Source of the DNA: Corallochytrium limacisporum
Lineage: Eukaryota > Opisthokonta
Direction: 5' to 3'
DNA: 48,833 nucleotides
NCBI GenBank assembly: GCA_002811645.1
Contig: PDIP01000109.1
Location: forward strand, 22,806-71,638
Shown here: positions 22,689 to 32,174 of the stretch, piece after piece
Layout: each line of letters starts with the position of its first letter
How positions within the stretch are numbered: position 1 is the stretch's first letter
Notes under the pieces: generated by a model
The model's input: the letters and a program-made list of their open reading frames with translations, nothing else
Database searches by the model: none
Told to the model about the DNA's origin: nothing
Made by a program: the position numbers and the translations under genes

Positions 22689-22819
22689 GGTTTCGCGTAC
22701 TCCCTATACGGGCCAAAAAATGGTCATTCCACCACAACCATGGGTTTGGTACGAAGACACCCTCAATATCACAAACAATCTCTTCCTCTGTTCCCTTCAG
22801 CACCATACACACGCACACT

Positions 22820-23376
22820 CCTCCACTCCTCAATACAGAACAAGGCATGGTGTCCTTGCTTCACTGCCGGATGTGTCGACCGGAATATCATCGTCAGGTA
22901 AAACCGCGCTCTCGCACTCTTTCCGACCCTTGACCGTCATGCGCACACGAGCTCATCTTGAAAGACAACAAACCAAAGAGAATTCAACTAGGAAAGGGCG
23001 AATCTACCCTTGCCCATCCAGCAAACAATCGAAATAGACAGTGTCCAGTTTTTTGTGTCTCTTCCGTAACCATCCAATTCCGAACATCCAGATCGACATA
23101 TACGCACACTCCATACAGAACAAGGCATGGTTTCCTTGCTTCACTGCCGGATGTGTCGACTGGAAAGTCATCGTCAGGTAAAACCGCGTCGTCGCTCCCC
23201 GACCATTGGCCGTCATGCGCACCCGAGCTCTTCTTGAAAGACAACAAACCAAAGAGAATTAAACTAGGAAAAGGACGACTCAAGGGTGCGATCCGCCCAT
23301 CAAACAATCGAAACAAACAGTGTCCACTTCTTGTGTCTCTTCCGTAACCATCCAATTCCGAACATCCAGATCGACC
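22820..23376. repeat. Tandem repeat of about 279 bp, two copies
   Basis: The segment starting atacagaacaaggcatgg at 22833 repeats from 23113. Both copies share the ccggatgtgtcgac, cgtcatgcgcac and gaaagacaacaaaccaaag blocks and end near tccgaacatccagatcgac. The pair lies just upstream of the ABCG promoter, so it may duplicate regulatory sequence. Confidence 0.92.
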
Positions 23377-23429
23377 AAAAACCAAAAGGCCAGGCTTCCC
23401 TGATGGTCCACGTACCCATACCCGAACAC

Positions 23430-23447
23430 CCCCCCCCCGGGGGGCTC
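23430..23447. repeat. C10G6-type homopolymer junction
   Basis: A C run passes directly into a G run. Similar junctions occur at about 7881, 8442, 20309 and 25163. Confidence 0.85.
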
Positions 23448-23569
23448 GATGGCAAGTGTGTGTTCCTCCCTTCCCGAACTCAGGGTCAAGGTTTGTTCAA
23501 CCCTTTAACCGCAAGGGTTTTCCCCTTCACCCCCACCACCGCACTCACACACACGCACACATACACACA

Positions 23570-23571
<2 letters not shown>

Positions 23572-23624
<53 letters not shown>
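23572..23624. repeat. (CT)n microsatellite
   Basis: About 26 uninterrupted CT units, preceded by a CA-rich stretch. Confidence 0.95.
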
Positions 23625-23626
<2 letters not shown>

Positions 23627-24030
23627 CCTCTCTCGTCTTTTGCGGTGTAAAGTGCGCAGGAATTTGGGAGAGGCGAGGAGGAAAAGGGAATGCTTGCAGT
23701 CCGTGGGACGCGCCTGGCAAGCGGGAAGCGCTGCCGATGCCCTCGCAGCTGTTTCTCACCCCAAGTGGCACTCAAGCAAGTTTAAAGGGTACTCACCAAC
23801 TCTCCTTACTTGACTAGGGTAACTACCATCGACTGCTTGGCCGTGTCTATGCTGTCATAGGTGGCAAGCCCATTGACCGGGTCAGGCTGGGTTCCTGTAG
23901 GTAGTAGGCGCTGCTAGTTTGCTAGCCGTCCGCTGGAAAGAAAAGAAAACTACCCTGACCTGCTTACACCAATTCTAGGCATGCTGACAATATTCGCTCA
24001 GCATGCTGACAATCTTCTGCTTTGTTACAG

Positions 24031-24193
24031 AGATTTTTGGGAGGCATGGCGAGACGGAACTATTGTGTAAGTATCACAGCGTAACACAGGACGGAAAGCG
24101 AATTAACTCATATAAGGCAACAGCGATTTACGGGAGGCATTGCAGACGGCACTACTGTGTAAGTACCGCAGGGTAACACAGGACGGAAAGCGA
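24031..24193. repeat. Two copies of a 71-bp repeat, 92 bp apart
   Basis: Copies at 24031-24101 and 24123-24193 share gggaggcat, ctgtgtaagta-like and gtaacacaggacggaaagcg blocks, with several substitutions. Confidence 0.88.
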
Positions 24194-25006
24194 TGTGTCC
24201 GATGTCTGGGCTGTCTGTGAGTACTGCACTCTTTGTAATGGGTGTCTGATGATGAGGCTGTCGTTAATTGCATGTGTGTCTGATGATGGGCTCCTTCCTT
24301 TATTATACGGAGTGGAATTAGCTACTAACTCCATCTCCCATTTTGCCGTCTGGTATACAAAACGAACCAACTTATTTACCAAGCCAATACGCTCTCGCTG
24401 CACCCGAACGGTTTGAAGTGGGTTAAAAGTAAAATTTTCATACAGCGGAGGATTATTTCCTCTCCAGCGATATGCAGAATTGGCTGTCTGCAACATAACA
24501 CTTCGTCGCATTTATTTGCAGAATTTCTTGTTTTGCGGTTGACATAATGTTTCTGCAGTGTACAGGGCACGTCAGGTAACCACGAATGGCCAACAACGGC
24601 GCAGATCATGATACCTCTGGCATTATGGCCTTTCTGTAGAAAAGTGGCCGTGAGCGCTCTGGCCGAAAAAGCCTTGCCGTCATCGAAATTTCCCGGGGCT
24701 CCATCGGCTGGCCTGGTGGTCATAATACGTGTCAACCTCCACCACCACCACCCCACTCGGCGTTATAGTGCTCGGGTCTACTTTGTGCGTCCTCTTCCTT
24801 TGCCCGAAAGGCCGCTTTCTTCCGAGAGTCACACACGGGGCAAAATCACGTAAACACCCCCGGAAGTGAGATAGGCCCCAAAACTCAAGCCGAGGGCGGT
24901 TCTGTTATTTCCCTTACTACACCCCCGCCCCAAAGGTGCACGAAAGGAGCGCAGGTGGGGTGGGTCCCCTCGAGGCGGGCAAACCACCCCCCCAACCCGG
25001 GGCGGG

Positions 25007-25174
25007 GGATCGTTCGCGGCTGTTTTGCCCCCCCCCCCCCNNNNNNNNNNNNNNNNNNNNNNNNNNNNNNNNNNNNNNNNNNNNNNNNNNNNNNNNNNNN
25101 NNNNNNNNNNNNNNNNNNNNNNNNNNNNNNNNNNNNNNNNNGGATCGTTCGCGGCTGTTTTGCCCCCCCCCCCC
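25007..25174. other. Assembly gap (25041-25141) flanked by the same 33-bp sequence
   Basis: ggatcgttcgcggctgtttt followed by g and a C run (at least 12 C) stands on both sides of 101 N, at 25007-25040 and 25142-25174. The simplest reading is two contig ends that overlap at a C homopolymer but were not merged. Confidence 0.85.
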
Positions 25175-25309
25175 GGGGGGTCTGGATAAGGAAGAAACTG
25201 AGGCGCGAGTCCAAATACTAGGCACGGCTCCAAGGGGCGCGGACAGCGCACTGTATGTGGAATCAATTCGCGCATCCATTGGACAGGCCGAAGGGGTCCC
25301 GTGGCATTT

Positions 25310-28300
25310 TCTAGCAAGATGGCGGACATCTCGTCCAGATATCTCTCAAGATGTCGAGAATCAAATGCGTGAAGGGGTGGAGATGCCAACGGGAAGTGGG
25401 TGGACGGAACAATTTCCAACGGGTACAGCCCACGGCGTCCACCCGGGCGAATCAGTAGGTGGAAATTTATGCCAAAATACTCAGTGCTTGGAATCCACTA
25501 ACCATCTGTAGTACATTAAGCTCCTCCTGCTCATCTCGGACCGGAAACGAAAAGAACTAGCCGCAGGGCAAAGCATCCCTTGCAGGAGCCTTTTGTAGAA
25601 ATACCAAGCGAACCAGTTCCTTGCACTCCACCACCAACATACCGTGCACGAATGAATGCTCCATGAGGATGCTGAAGAACGCACTTGCATTCAATTTGCT
25701 CACTGCTACGTGCATAGTTGGCCCACAGAACGCAAACGCACGCCCACAGTACATAAGAACAAAAATACGACAGCATATCCAGGTTGCCATTTCTGTCCAA
25801 CATTGGTCAAGATCTTGAGTTTACTACACACTCAATACCCATTTGCTCCCTGAACATCCAAGCTCACTACGGTCTTCCAAGCGCTTGACAATATCCGTTC
25901 AGCCGTGTGTTGGAGGGGCGACCATGTCGAAACTGCCGGCCGTAAACGAAACTTACCCAAAAAGATAAATTGTCCAAACTTTCAAAGGAAACTGAGGGGA
26001 GGTTGGACACGTGCCAGGGTCCCAGTTTGAAAATTTTATCAGTACATTCATTATGTAACATTGCCAGCTCGAAACCATTGCTTCCTTGGCCCGGGATGGG
26101 AGCTGCAAAACTCAGAGAAAGGGAAAAGAGGGAGGGAGTGAGGGGGTGGGGGTGGGGTGTTGGGGTGGAGACGACGGGGGTGTATCTCTCGTGCCCGGGT
26201 TACTCCTAAGCCTGATCAAACTCCACGGTCCTCTTTCTTCGATCTCTGTGAACTGCATTTCTTCTTTGCTGACTGTTATTTTCCCTCTCTCGTGAAGACC
26301 ACCATGACGTGTAGGTAAGCAAGAGCCTGGATCCAGCTTCAACCTTATTTGGTTTTCATAGTGATGTTGAAGGTGAGCATGCTGTTCGAATAATGTCGAC
26401 TTTGAACATTGTGGTCATTTGGATGCCTGAATGTTAGACGAGGATGTGATGTGGTATGGACGTGGCTTTTCTCCACACGTTCGGAGGCCGAGGGGTGAAA
26501 CAGGCTTGGTTGGCCGTACGTGTAGAATCACAGACGAGAAAGTACAGCAAGAGGACGATAAGATCGTAACATGGCGAGGGCGCAAACCTTGTATGCGATT
26601 TCAGAAAGTACATCTGCGATGATCATGGATTCGCTCCAGCGTACAACTGCTATTGGGGACACTAGTGTGGTCTTATCGTTCCTTCGTGGACATACAATTC
26701 TGTCTTCCGAGGAACTATCTAAACTACGTGTGGATCCCTGCGTATGGGGACTATCGGCCCGGTGCATCTCCTAAGTGTGGGCCTGTAAGTGTATGGGTGT
26801 AGATATGGCACCCTGCTGAATAAGTGGGGGTGTATTCAATTCCAAACACACCATTCTGGTTTGGAGTGTTTTGAACTTTTGTTCGCAAGCAAGAGGTAAA
26901 CCGGCAATACGATGACGAACTTATGTTTGTGTAAAAGCGATGATGAGGTGTAATTTGTTAACGTCTCAATATACCTTGTCGTCGCCATTTGTCGATCCTC
27001 GCTACCTATTTATTCTGTACTGAAGGCTTCAGATACTTGCGGAGCAAGGAAGGAAAGTACTTTCATAGCTCAGTGCGAGGGTTCAGGACTGTTTTGTAAG
27101 TCTATGGCCGAACAATAGTCTTCTTCCTTCGTGACAGCAGGCGATATTGATCGAGATGTGCCGAGTCAAAAGTGGAAAATACATCCTATTGGCATACATC
27201 ACACCAGCATTCGTTGTTGAACTCACTTAGAAACCCAGCCGATACTGATCCATATCCTACCATGATACCAGATGTTTAGATCTAGTTGGCTACTGGCTAG
27301 ATGTTACCTTCAAGAACATCCACAAAATATGGTACAATCTTACAGCTCTGTGATGCGCGGAGCAGCAGGGATCACTTGGGACCCCGTCCGTACAGTCGCC
27401 TGGCGTCCCAATAAGCGGAGTACAACGGGTTTCTAAGGCCGTAAGTGTCATACGTTTGCTAAGGCGTATCTGTTGGGTTCTGTCGATAGAAGCCTCATCG
27501 TCAGATGTCAAGTCTCGAAACTCCCTTATCACTTTGCATTCCCCGGTGGCACCCGTTAGCGTCATGAGTGTATACGCATGTAATCAAACAGTGAGAGAAT
27601 CCGGATCTGAAAAAGCAAAGCGGGACAATAATCGTGTCGTATTCTCCGTCACCCCCGCCTTCGACCTGTACTCCTGCTCCTAGGGCTACGATCCTGTCCT
27701 GTATTGAGTACGATATTGTCTCGTCGTGTCTTTCCCTTCCCTCAAGAAACGAACAGGGTATCAACTGGAAGGGGCCCTGGATGACCGACCATCCAATTGC
27801 ATTACGCTTGTCTGCACATTCAGTCTTGCATCCGTACCAGGGGACACCTTCCAGTGGAAAGGAATTACCGCACAGAAAAACGCTGGGGAAGCTTGGCTTT
27901 CATGTCAACTCTTGTAACCATTGGCTCTGTAGCACTTTGCATCCCTATAGCTTCCTTAGTCCGTGGCTGTCTGCCGTTACGCTCCCAGAGTGGACTGTGT
28001 CGGTGGAGCTCCCACTAAGCACCAAAGATTGACGAGACAAGAGACAATGAGAGTGTGCCGAACACCAGCATTCTGTGCTTTCGAAAACATGGAGAAAGCC
28101 CCCACTGTTCTTTGCGGACATTTCCCGGATAGGCCATCTGCGCAGAATTAGTTCTGCATGTGCACCACAGGCACCCTTGATAGAACCCGTGCGACCTACA
28201 CACTTTTGCCGTTGCCTACTTGCCCCACTATTGCTAGGCGCGTTTCCATAATTAAATCAACTCATGGCGTGAATTCCTGCTTAGGTGCCTCCACACTTAG

Positions 28301-29173
28301 TATGAATGCATCATTCGCAATACTCTGTATGTGTTTCAAATAAAACACAGACAAGTAGTTCATCAGTTGCGCAAGCAATGTGTGTTGGCATCGGTGCTTT
28401 GCTTTGTTTACTCTCAGATGCGTAACACACGTAAGTCTCAACCGGTGTTGATGTGCTATATTAGGATATCGCTGGTAGATCGACTACGTTTTTGTGATGA
28501 GTACACACTCGGTGTGTTACGTTGGCCTAAGTTCTGAACGGGCAATGGAACACCAAGGAAAAGTTGAACCGCTTGCCCCTTGCGATATCAAGCAACTCCA
28601 GGGATTGACCCTCACTTTCATCCCGTGGTGCCTTGGTGGCTGGTGGGTGCTCTTTCTTCTTTGCTTGTGTTTGGATCTCTCGCTTGCCTGATGCGCTTCG
28701 GTGCTCCGGCGTGCTGATCTGTCTCTCTCTCTTTCTATCTCGCTCTCGCAAAGTGGACATATGTGTGTGTGTGAGGTGTGCCTGAGTACGTATAAGTCTT
28801 TACGTCGTGTATGCATCTATGCATATACGTATGCGTGAACATGTGCTCAGTTTACAATGGTAGCGCTGGTGAACCAAAACGCCGGTAACCCCACATCCGT
28901 CCTGGCGTCGGGGGGGGGCAGGAACGAGTTGCTCTTGGTTAGAAGGAGAGGAAGGGGGGAAGGGGGAAAGAGAGCGCGCCTGAGAGTCAGCTGCCGGAGC
29001 GGTCTTCGTGACGAAGGCGTATCGTACGTTTCGGGTCACCTTCTGCACGCATGGCGGGGCTTTCCTGTTTGACATCATCCGCCCCTTTACAGGAAAGATG
29101 AGATGCAGCGAGCTGTTGTGGGCTGTTCTTGTGATACACTTGCAAATTTAGTCACTTCGTGAGTGTCTACGGG
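25310..29173. other. Non-coding part of unit A
   Basis: About 3.9 kb with no credible gene; similarity to 32175-35980 comes in blocks separated by unrelated or shifted sequence. No long frame is conserved between the units, which argues against a hidden gene. Confidence 0.55.
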
Positions 29174-29181
29174 TATTTAAG
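29174..29181 (+). promoter_or_regulatory. TATTTAAG box of the gene at 29318-30985
   Basis: Context ggtatttaagag, 144 bp upstream of the ATG. The gene at 36134 has the same box and a similar leader (gagatcagatc(t/g)gcctct). Confidence 0.7.
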
Positions 29182-29317
29182 AGTGACCGGTCACACACGA
29201 GCTGAGATCAGATCTGCCTCTCCATCAGACTTCAGCAGTAAGTCATGCTAGCCTTGGTTCTGGATAAATTGTCCTTATACTACAATCTTTATAAACAGTT
29301 CAGTGAACCTGATAACC

Positions 29318-30985
29318 ATGAAGCAACGTTCCCCGCTTACCTCTACGGCGTGCGTCATGGTGCTCTTGGCGTCCGTGGCTATTGCCTTGCCCGCGACCGA
29401 CGACGACTACAACACCATCCCTCATGACCTTGTGCGTCGAAACGACAAATACCCAGTTCCTAGCGAAGCTAACAACGATCGTTACTACTGCAGCTACAAC
29501 TGGATTGGTTGGGCTACCAACGAGACCACCTGGAACGGTTACCTCCCTGAGAAGGACGTCAACGCCACCATTGGTGGTGTCCTGGACATCCGTGAGCTTG
29601 CCCAGGTTGTCGCCGAGCAAGGCCCTTCCTTCGAAGACTACATCGGTGGACGCCTCGGTAACTTTTCTGTGCAAAAGTCTGACGGTCAAATTGATGGCTG
29701 GCGCTCTTTCCTGTTCAAGCTCAATGCCGTGACCGCTCCTGCTCTCATGGCTCCATACTACGTTGAGCGCACCGAGGAGAACGCCGAGAAGTGGGACGAC
29801 TGGTGGGACAGTCTGCAGGCCTTGTTCCCAGCCAATCAGACAGACAGACACGGCAAGAGTATGCGGGGATTCTGTGATGGCAATGCCACCAGCAAAGATT
29901 TTATTCCCCGACATGTTTCTTTCCCTGACAAGAACCATCTGTTCATTCCCATGAACGAGATGTTCGAAACTGCTCCTATTGATATTCACAGCTCTGTGTG
30001 GACCATGGAAACCGGCCGCAGTCGTGCAGCTCCCCGTGAATTCATTGCACGTAACAACCAAAACGACTGTAATGAGTCTGAGTTCAACTATAGCGAAGCC
30101 GTCGCCCAGAAAGTCACCTCCAGCTCCTCCAAGCAATACTCTTCCTCCTTCCAACGGTCGATGGAGGTCGGACTGAGCTCCACCGTCGGTGTGAAGATGC
30201 TGGGTTTCAGCGCTTCCGTTACTGCTACCATGAAAGCCGGCCTGCAAGACACTACTAGCCAAGCATTTTCCGAAGAGGAATCCTCGTCCACGAAGACCAC
30301 TACTGAAGTGACATACGCCATGAAGCCCAGGGTTCCGCCGTCTACAATTCTCAACGTCACCATGTGGGCCGACCAGGTTACTGCCGATATGTACTATACT
30401 GGTGATCTACGCTGGCATGACGATTACACCGGCCTGCAGTTCCAGATGGAGGGCCACGGCAAGAAATACTCCGGTATGTACGGCGACATTATTCATCTGA
30501 TCAACAATGGCACTTTGACTACCCCCGGCCGCATCAAAGAGGTCCTTAACAAGGTATCCGACGTGCTTGACGCAGACTGGTCTGATACTTTCATCCGCAG
30601 CCTGGTCACATCTTCTGCGGAGGGTAAGTCAGAGGGTCAGGTTGGCTCCTCCGTGCTCATGGACGTCTACCAGTGTGATCTCAGTGCCATGGACGATCCG
30701 GACTCTGTTCGTTCTTGCGATAAGGACTTGGCTGCACGTTTCCCCGTTACCTATAAGTGTGACAAGGACCGCCGTGACGCTGATGAGGATGACGCTGCTA
30801 TTAACGTCTTCTCCGAGGGTGTGCGTGTCAATGTGGCACCGGTTGATGGTCTACCCACTGACTGTTACGACTACGAACTGGTAGATGCGGCACTCAATCG
30901 GTATGCGGTACACCTTCGTGATGACTGTGCCAGGGAAGCCGATCCTGCGACGGACCTTTCCAGTACCCTTGCACTCGGTGTATAA
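29318..30985 (+). CDS. Secreted aerolysin-like family protein with dibasic pro-site (paralogue 3)
   Basis: The 555-residue protein starts at the ATG at 29318; the in-frame codons before it include only a GTG, and the paralogue at 36134 starts at the same place. Residues 1-24 are a signal peptide, followed by an acidic TDDD stretch and an RR pair at 40-41, a plausible Kex2/furin-type cleavage site giving a mature start at about residue 42. The N-terminal domain has the LDIRELAQ...FEDYIGGRLG block that matches the minus-strand paralogues. The region about 270-375 is Ser/Thr-rich with alternating hydrophobics and leads into VPPSTILNVTMWADQ, like an aerolysin-type insertion hairpin and following strand. 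The ADWSDTFIRSL block and Cys-rich C-terminus follow. Pore formation is inference from fold pattern only. Confidence 0.88.
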   Translation: MKQRSPLTSTACVMVLLASVAIALPATDDDYNTIPHDLVRRNDKYPVPSEANNDRYYCSYNWIGWATNETTWNGYLPEKDVNATIGGVLDIRELAQVVAEQGPSFEDYIGGRLGNFSVQKSDGQIDGWRSFLFKLNAVTAPALMAPYYVERTEENAEKWDDWWDSLQALFPANQTDRHGKSMRGFCDGNATSKDFIPRHVSFPDKNHLFIPMNEMFETAPIDIHSSVWTMETGRSRAAPREFIARNNQNDCNESEFNYSEAVAQKVTSSSSKQYSSSFQRSMEVGLSSTVGVKMLGFSASVTATMKAGLQDTTSQAFSEEESSSTKTTTEVTYAMKPRVPPSTILNVTMWADQVTADMYYTGDLRWHDDYTGLQFQMEGHGKKYSGMYGDIIHLINNGTLTTPGRIKEVLNKVSDVLDADWSDTFIRSLVTSSAEGKSEGQVGSSVLMDVYQCDLSAMDDPDSVRSCDKDLAARFPVTYKCDKDRRDADEDDAAINVFSEGVRVNVAPVDGLPTDCYDYELVDAALNRYAVHLRDDCAREADPATDLSSTLALGV

Positions 30986-31209
30986 TGCGCCAAGAGCCTA
31001 TCCAAGGTCACAAAAAGAACATCAAGTCTACTATTATATTTCATTATTTGTGTACAAATGGTGCATGGTAATGTTGGTATGGAGTAATGCGACAGACGTT
31101 CTCGCTTCAATTGGTGAAAGTGGGTTCAGATCATGAATAAGAGAATGTTTCAACCGGAAGTGCGACCATGGCAGGCTTTCTACTCTCCGCTGAAAAACAG
31201 CCGCCGATT
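30986..31209. other. 3' flank of paralogue 3
   Basis: Non-coding spacer of about 220 bp, corresponding to the roughly 170-bp spacer between the gene and the transporter in unit B. Confidence 0.5.
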
Positions 31210-31425
31210 ATACGTCATCCACGATGTCTATGAATACCAGTACAGTCATGGTTTCCAAGAAAAGCACAAACTGGGAGAAGGAAAGAGGCCGAGGCTGTAT
31301 CTAATCAGCACGTTCAGACGGTCTTTTGAAGACGGTCAGGTAGACGAGCTGAGGAATCCCCAACAATTGGCCAATGGTGAGTATTCCGGTCGAAACCTCA
31401 AAGGAACTGGTTCGTACGTACCTGA
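31210..31425 (-). pseudogene. Remnant of an AAAP amino-acid transporter
   Basis: On the minus strand this segment is similar to the 3' part of the intact transporter at 37968-39509, about residues 420-485. A stretch translating as FEVSTGILTIGQLLGIPQLV, followed by YLTVFK, aligns to FDDLTEITTGLATASQSLAM and onward. Towards the former 3' end the similarity continues at DNA level (ccgaggctgta, ccacgatgtc) but the frame is not kept. Everything coding for the first 420 residues is missing, replaced beyond 31430 by unrelated GC-rich sequence. It sits in the position and orientation expected from the unit A/unit B duplication, so it is a deleted copy and not an independent insertion. Confidence 0.85.
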
Positions 31426-31434
31426 ACATAATTG

Positions 31435-32174
31435 AAACCAACTCCGACTCCGTTGGCGCGGAAGGCCCACGTCTGGTTCTCCCAGTGCTGGGGGCCCTCA
31501 TCAGGAAGGTGCAGCTCCCCTGCAGATGGGCCACATTTTCGGGAAGCCTGGCTATTCACTGAGCACGGGGGGGGGGGTGTTTTTGCCCCCCAATTTTTTG
31601 GCGCGCAGTGCGTCCGTGCGCACCCCCGCCCCAGGGGGGGCCAACAATCGCAAGCGCACTGCCAACCCGGCCGAGGGTTGGGGGGGGGGGAGCCATAGGT
31701 AAAATGGACGTAAAAATGGTACTCCGCTGGCCAGGATTTATAGCCAGAGTCGCAGAAATCAAGGATTGAACACGTAACCAAACTGGCAGGGTTGCGCAGT
31801 TGACCAAACGGAGGAGATATCTGAGAGAGATACGTAATTTTTCTTTACGAAACAAACAAGTGATTGAGAGCACAGATTACAACACCTTCTCCGTCATCTT
31901 CTCCTTGCCACTGTAGATGAAGCAGAAACCTGACGCTACTGCTATTGTTTGCTTCCCTACATTATCAGCAAAGATCTTCGCTTCACAATTTCCTTGCAAA
32001 TCTCTACGGAGGGGCACACTTTCGAAAGTGCCGAGTCGCCGGTCCAGGACGGGAGATGTCGAATGGGAGTCCAATTTTGAGAACTGCAGCGCTGGCGTAG
32101 TGGGAATAATTACACGTCTGCCCATCGCCGACGCTAGAGTTTGTTCAAGCCCCAGGATGCTATCTCCCGTGTCT
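31435..32174. other. Junction between duplication units
   Basis: No gene. A GC island at 31560-31700 has G10-11 runs at both ends (about 31567-31577 and 31681-31690). It lies where unit A loses its transporter and may mark the deletion or duplication breakpoint. Confidence 0.5.

Larger units (their letters stand above)
23630..25305. other. Intergenic region with short repeats and a gap
   Basis: No gene recognised. It contains a 13-bp repeat gcatgctgacaat (23979 and 24001), a pair of 71-bp repeats (24031-24193), and a GC island at 24850-25190 around the second N run. Confidence 0.5.
25306..31430. repeat. Segmental duplication, unit A
   Basis: Colinear with 32175-38230 at an offset of about 6.8-6.9 kb. 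Anchors are tatct(c/t)tcaagatgtcga (25343/32208), the accatgtcgaaactgccg block (25921/32961), the ggatccagcttc...ccttattt block (26328/33441), the tcgtcgtgtct block (27720/34470), the aerolysin-like gene (29318/36134) and the transporter 3' part (about 31210/38050). Non-coding parts are much more diverged than the coding sequence. Confidence 0.85.

Noticed and set aside
22609-22848. N-terminal extension of the ABCG frame to the ATG at 22848
   Set aside because: It lies upstream of the TATTTAAA box and partly in a duplicated non-coding repeat; 656 residues is the usual family length.
26431-28691. Several frames of 60-130 codons in unit A
   Set aside because: None is conserved in the matching part of unit B, as a real gene predating the duplication would be.
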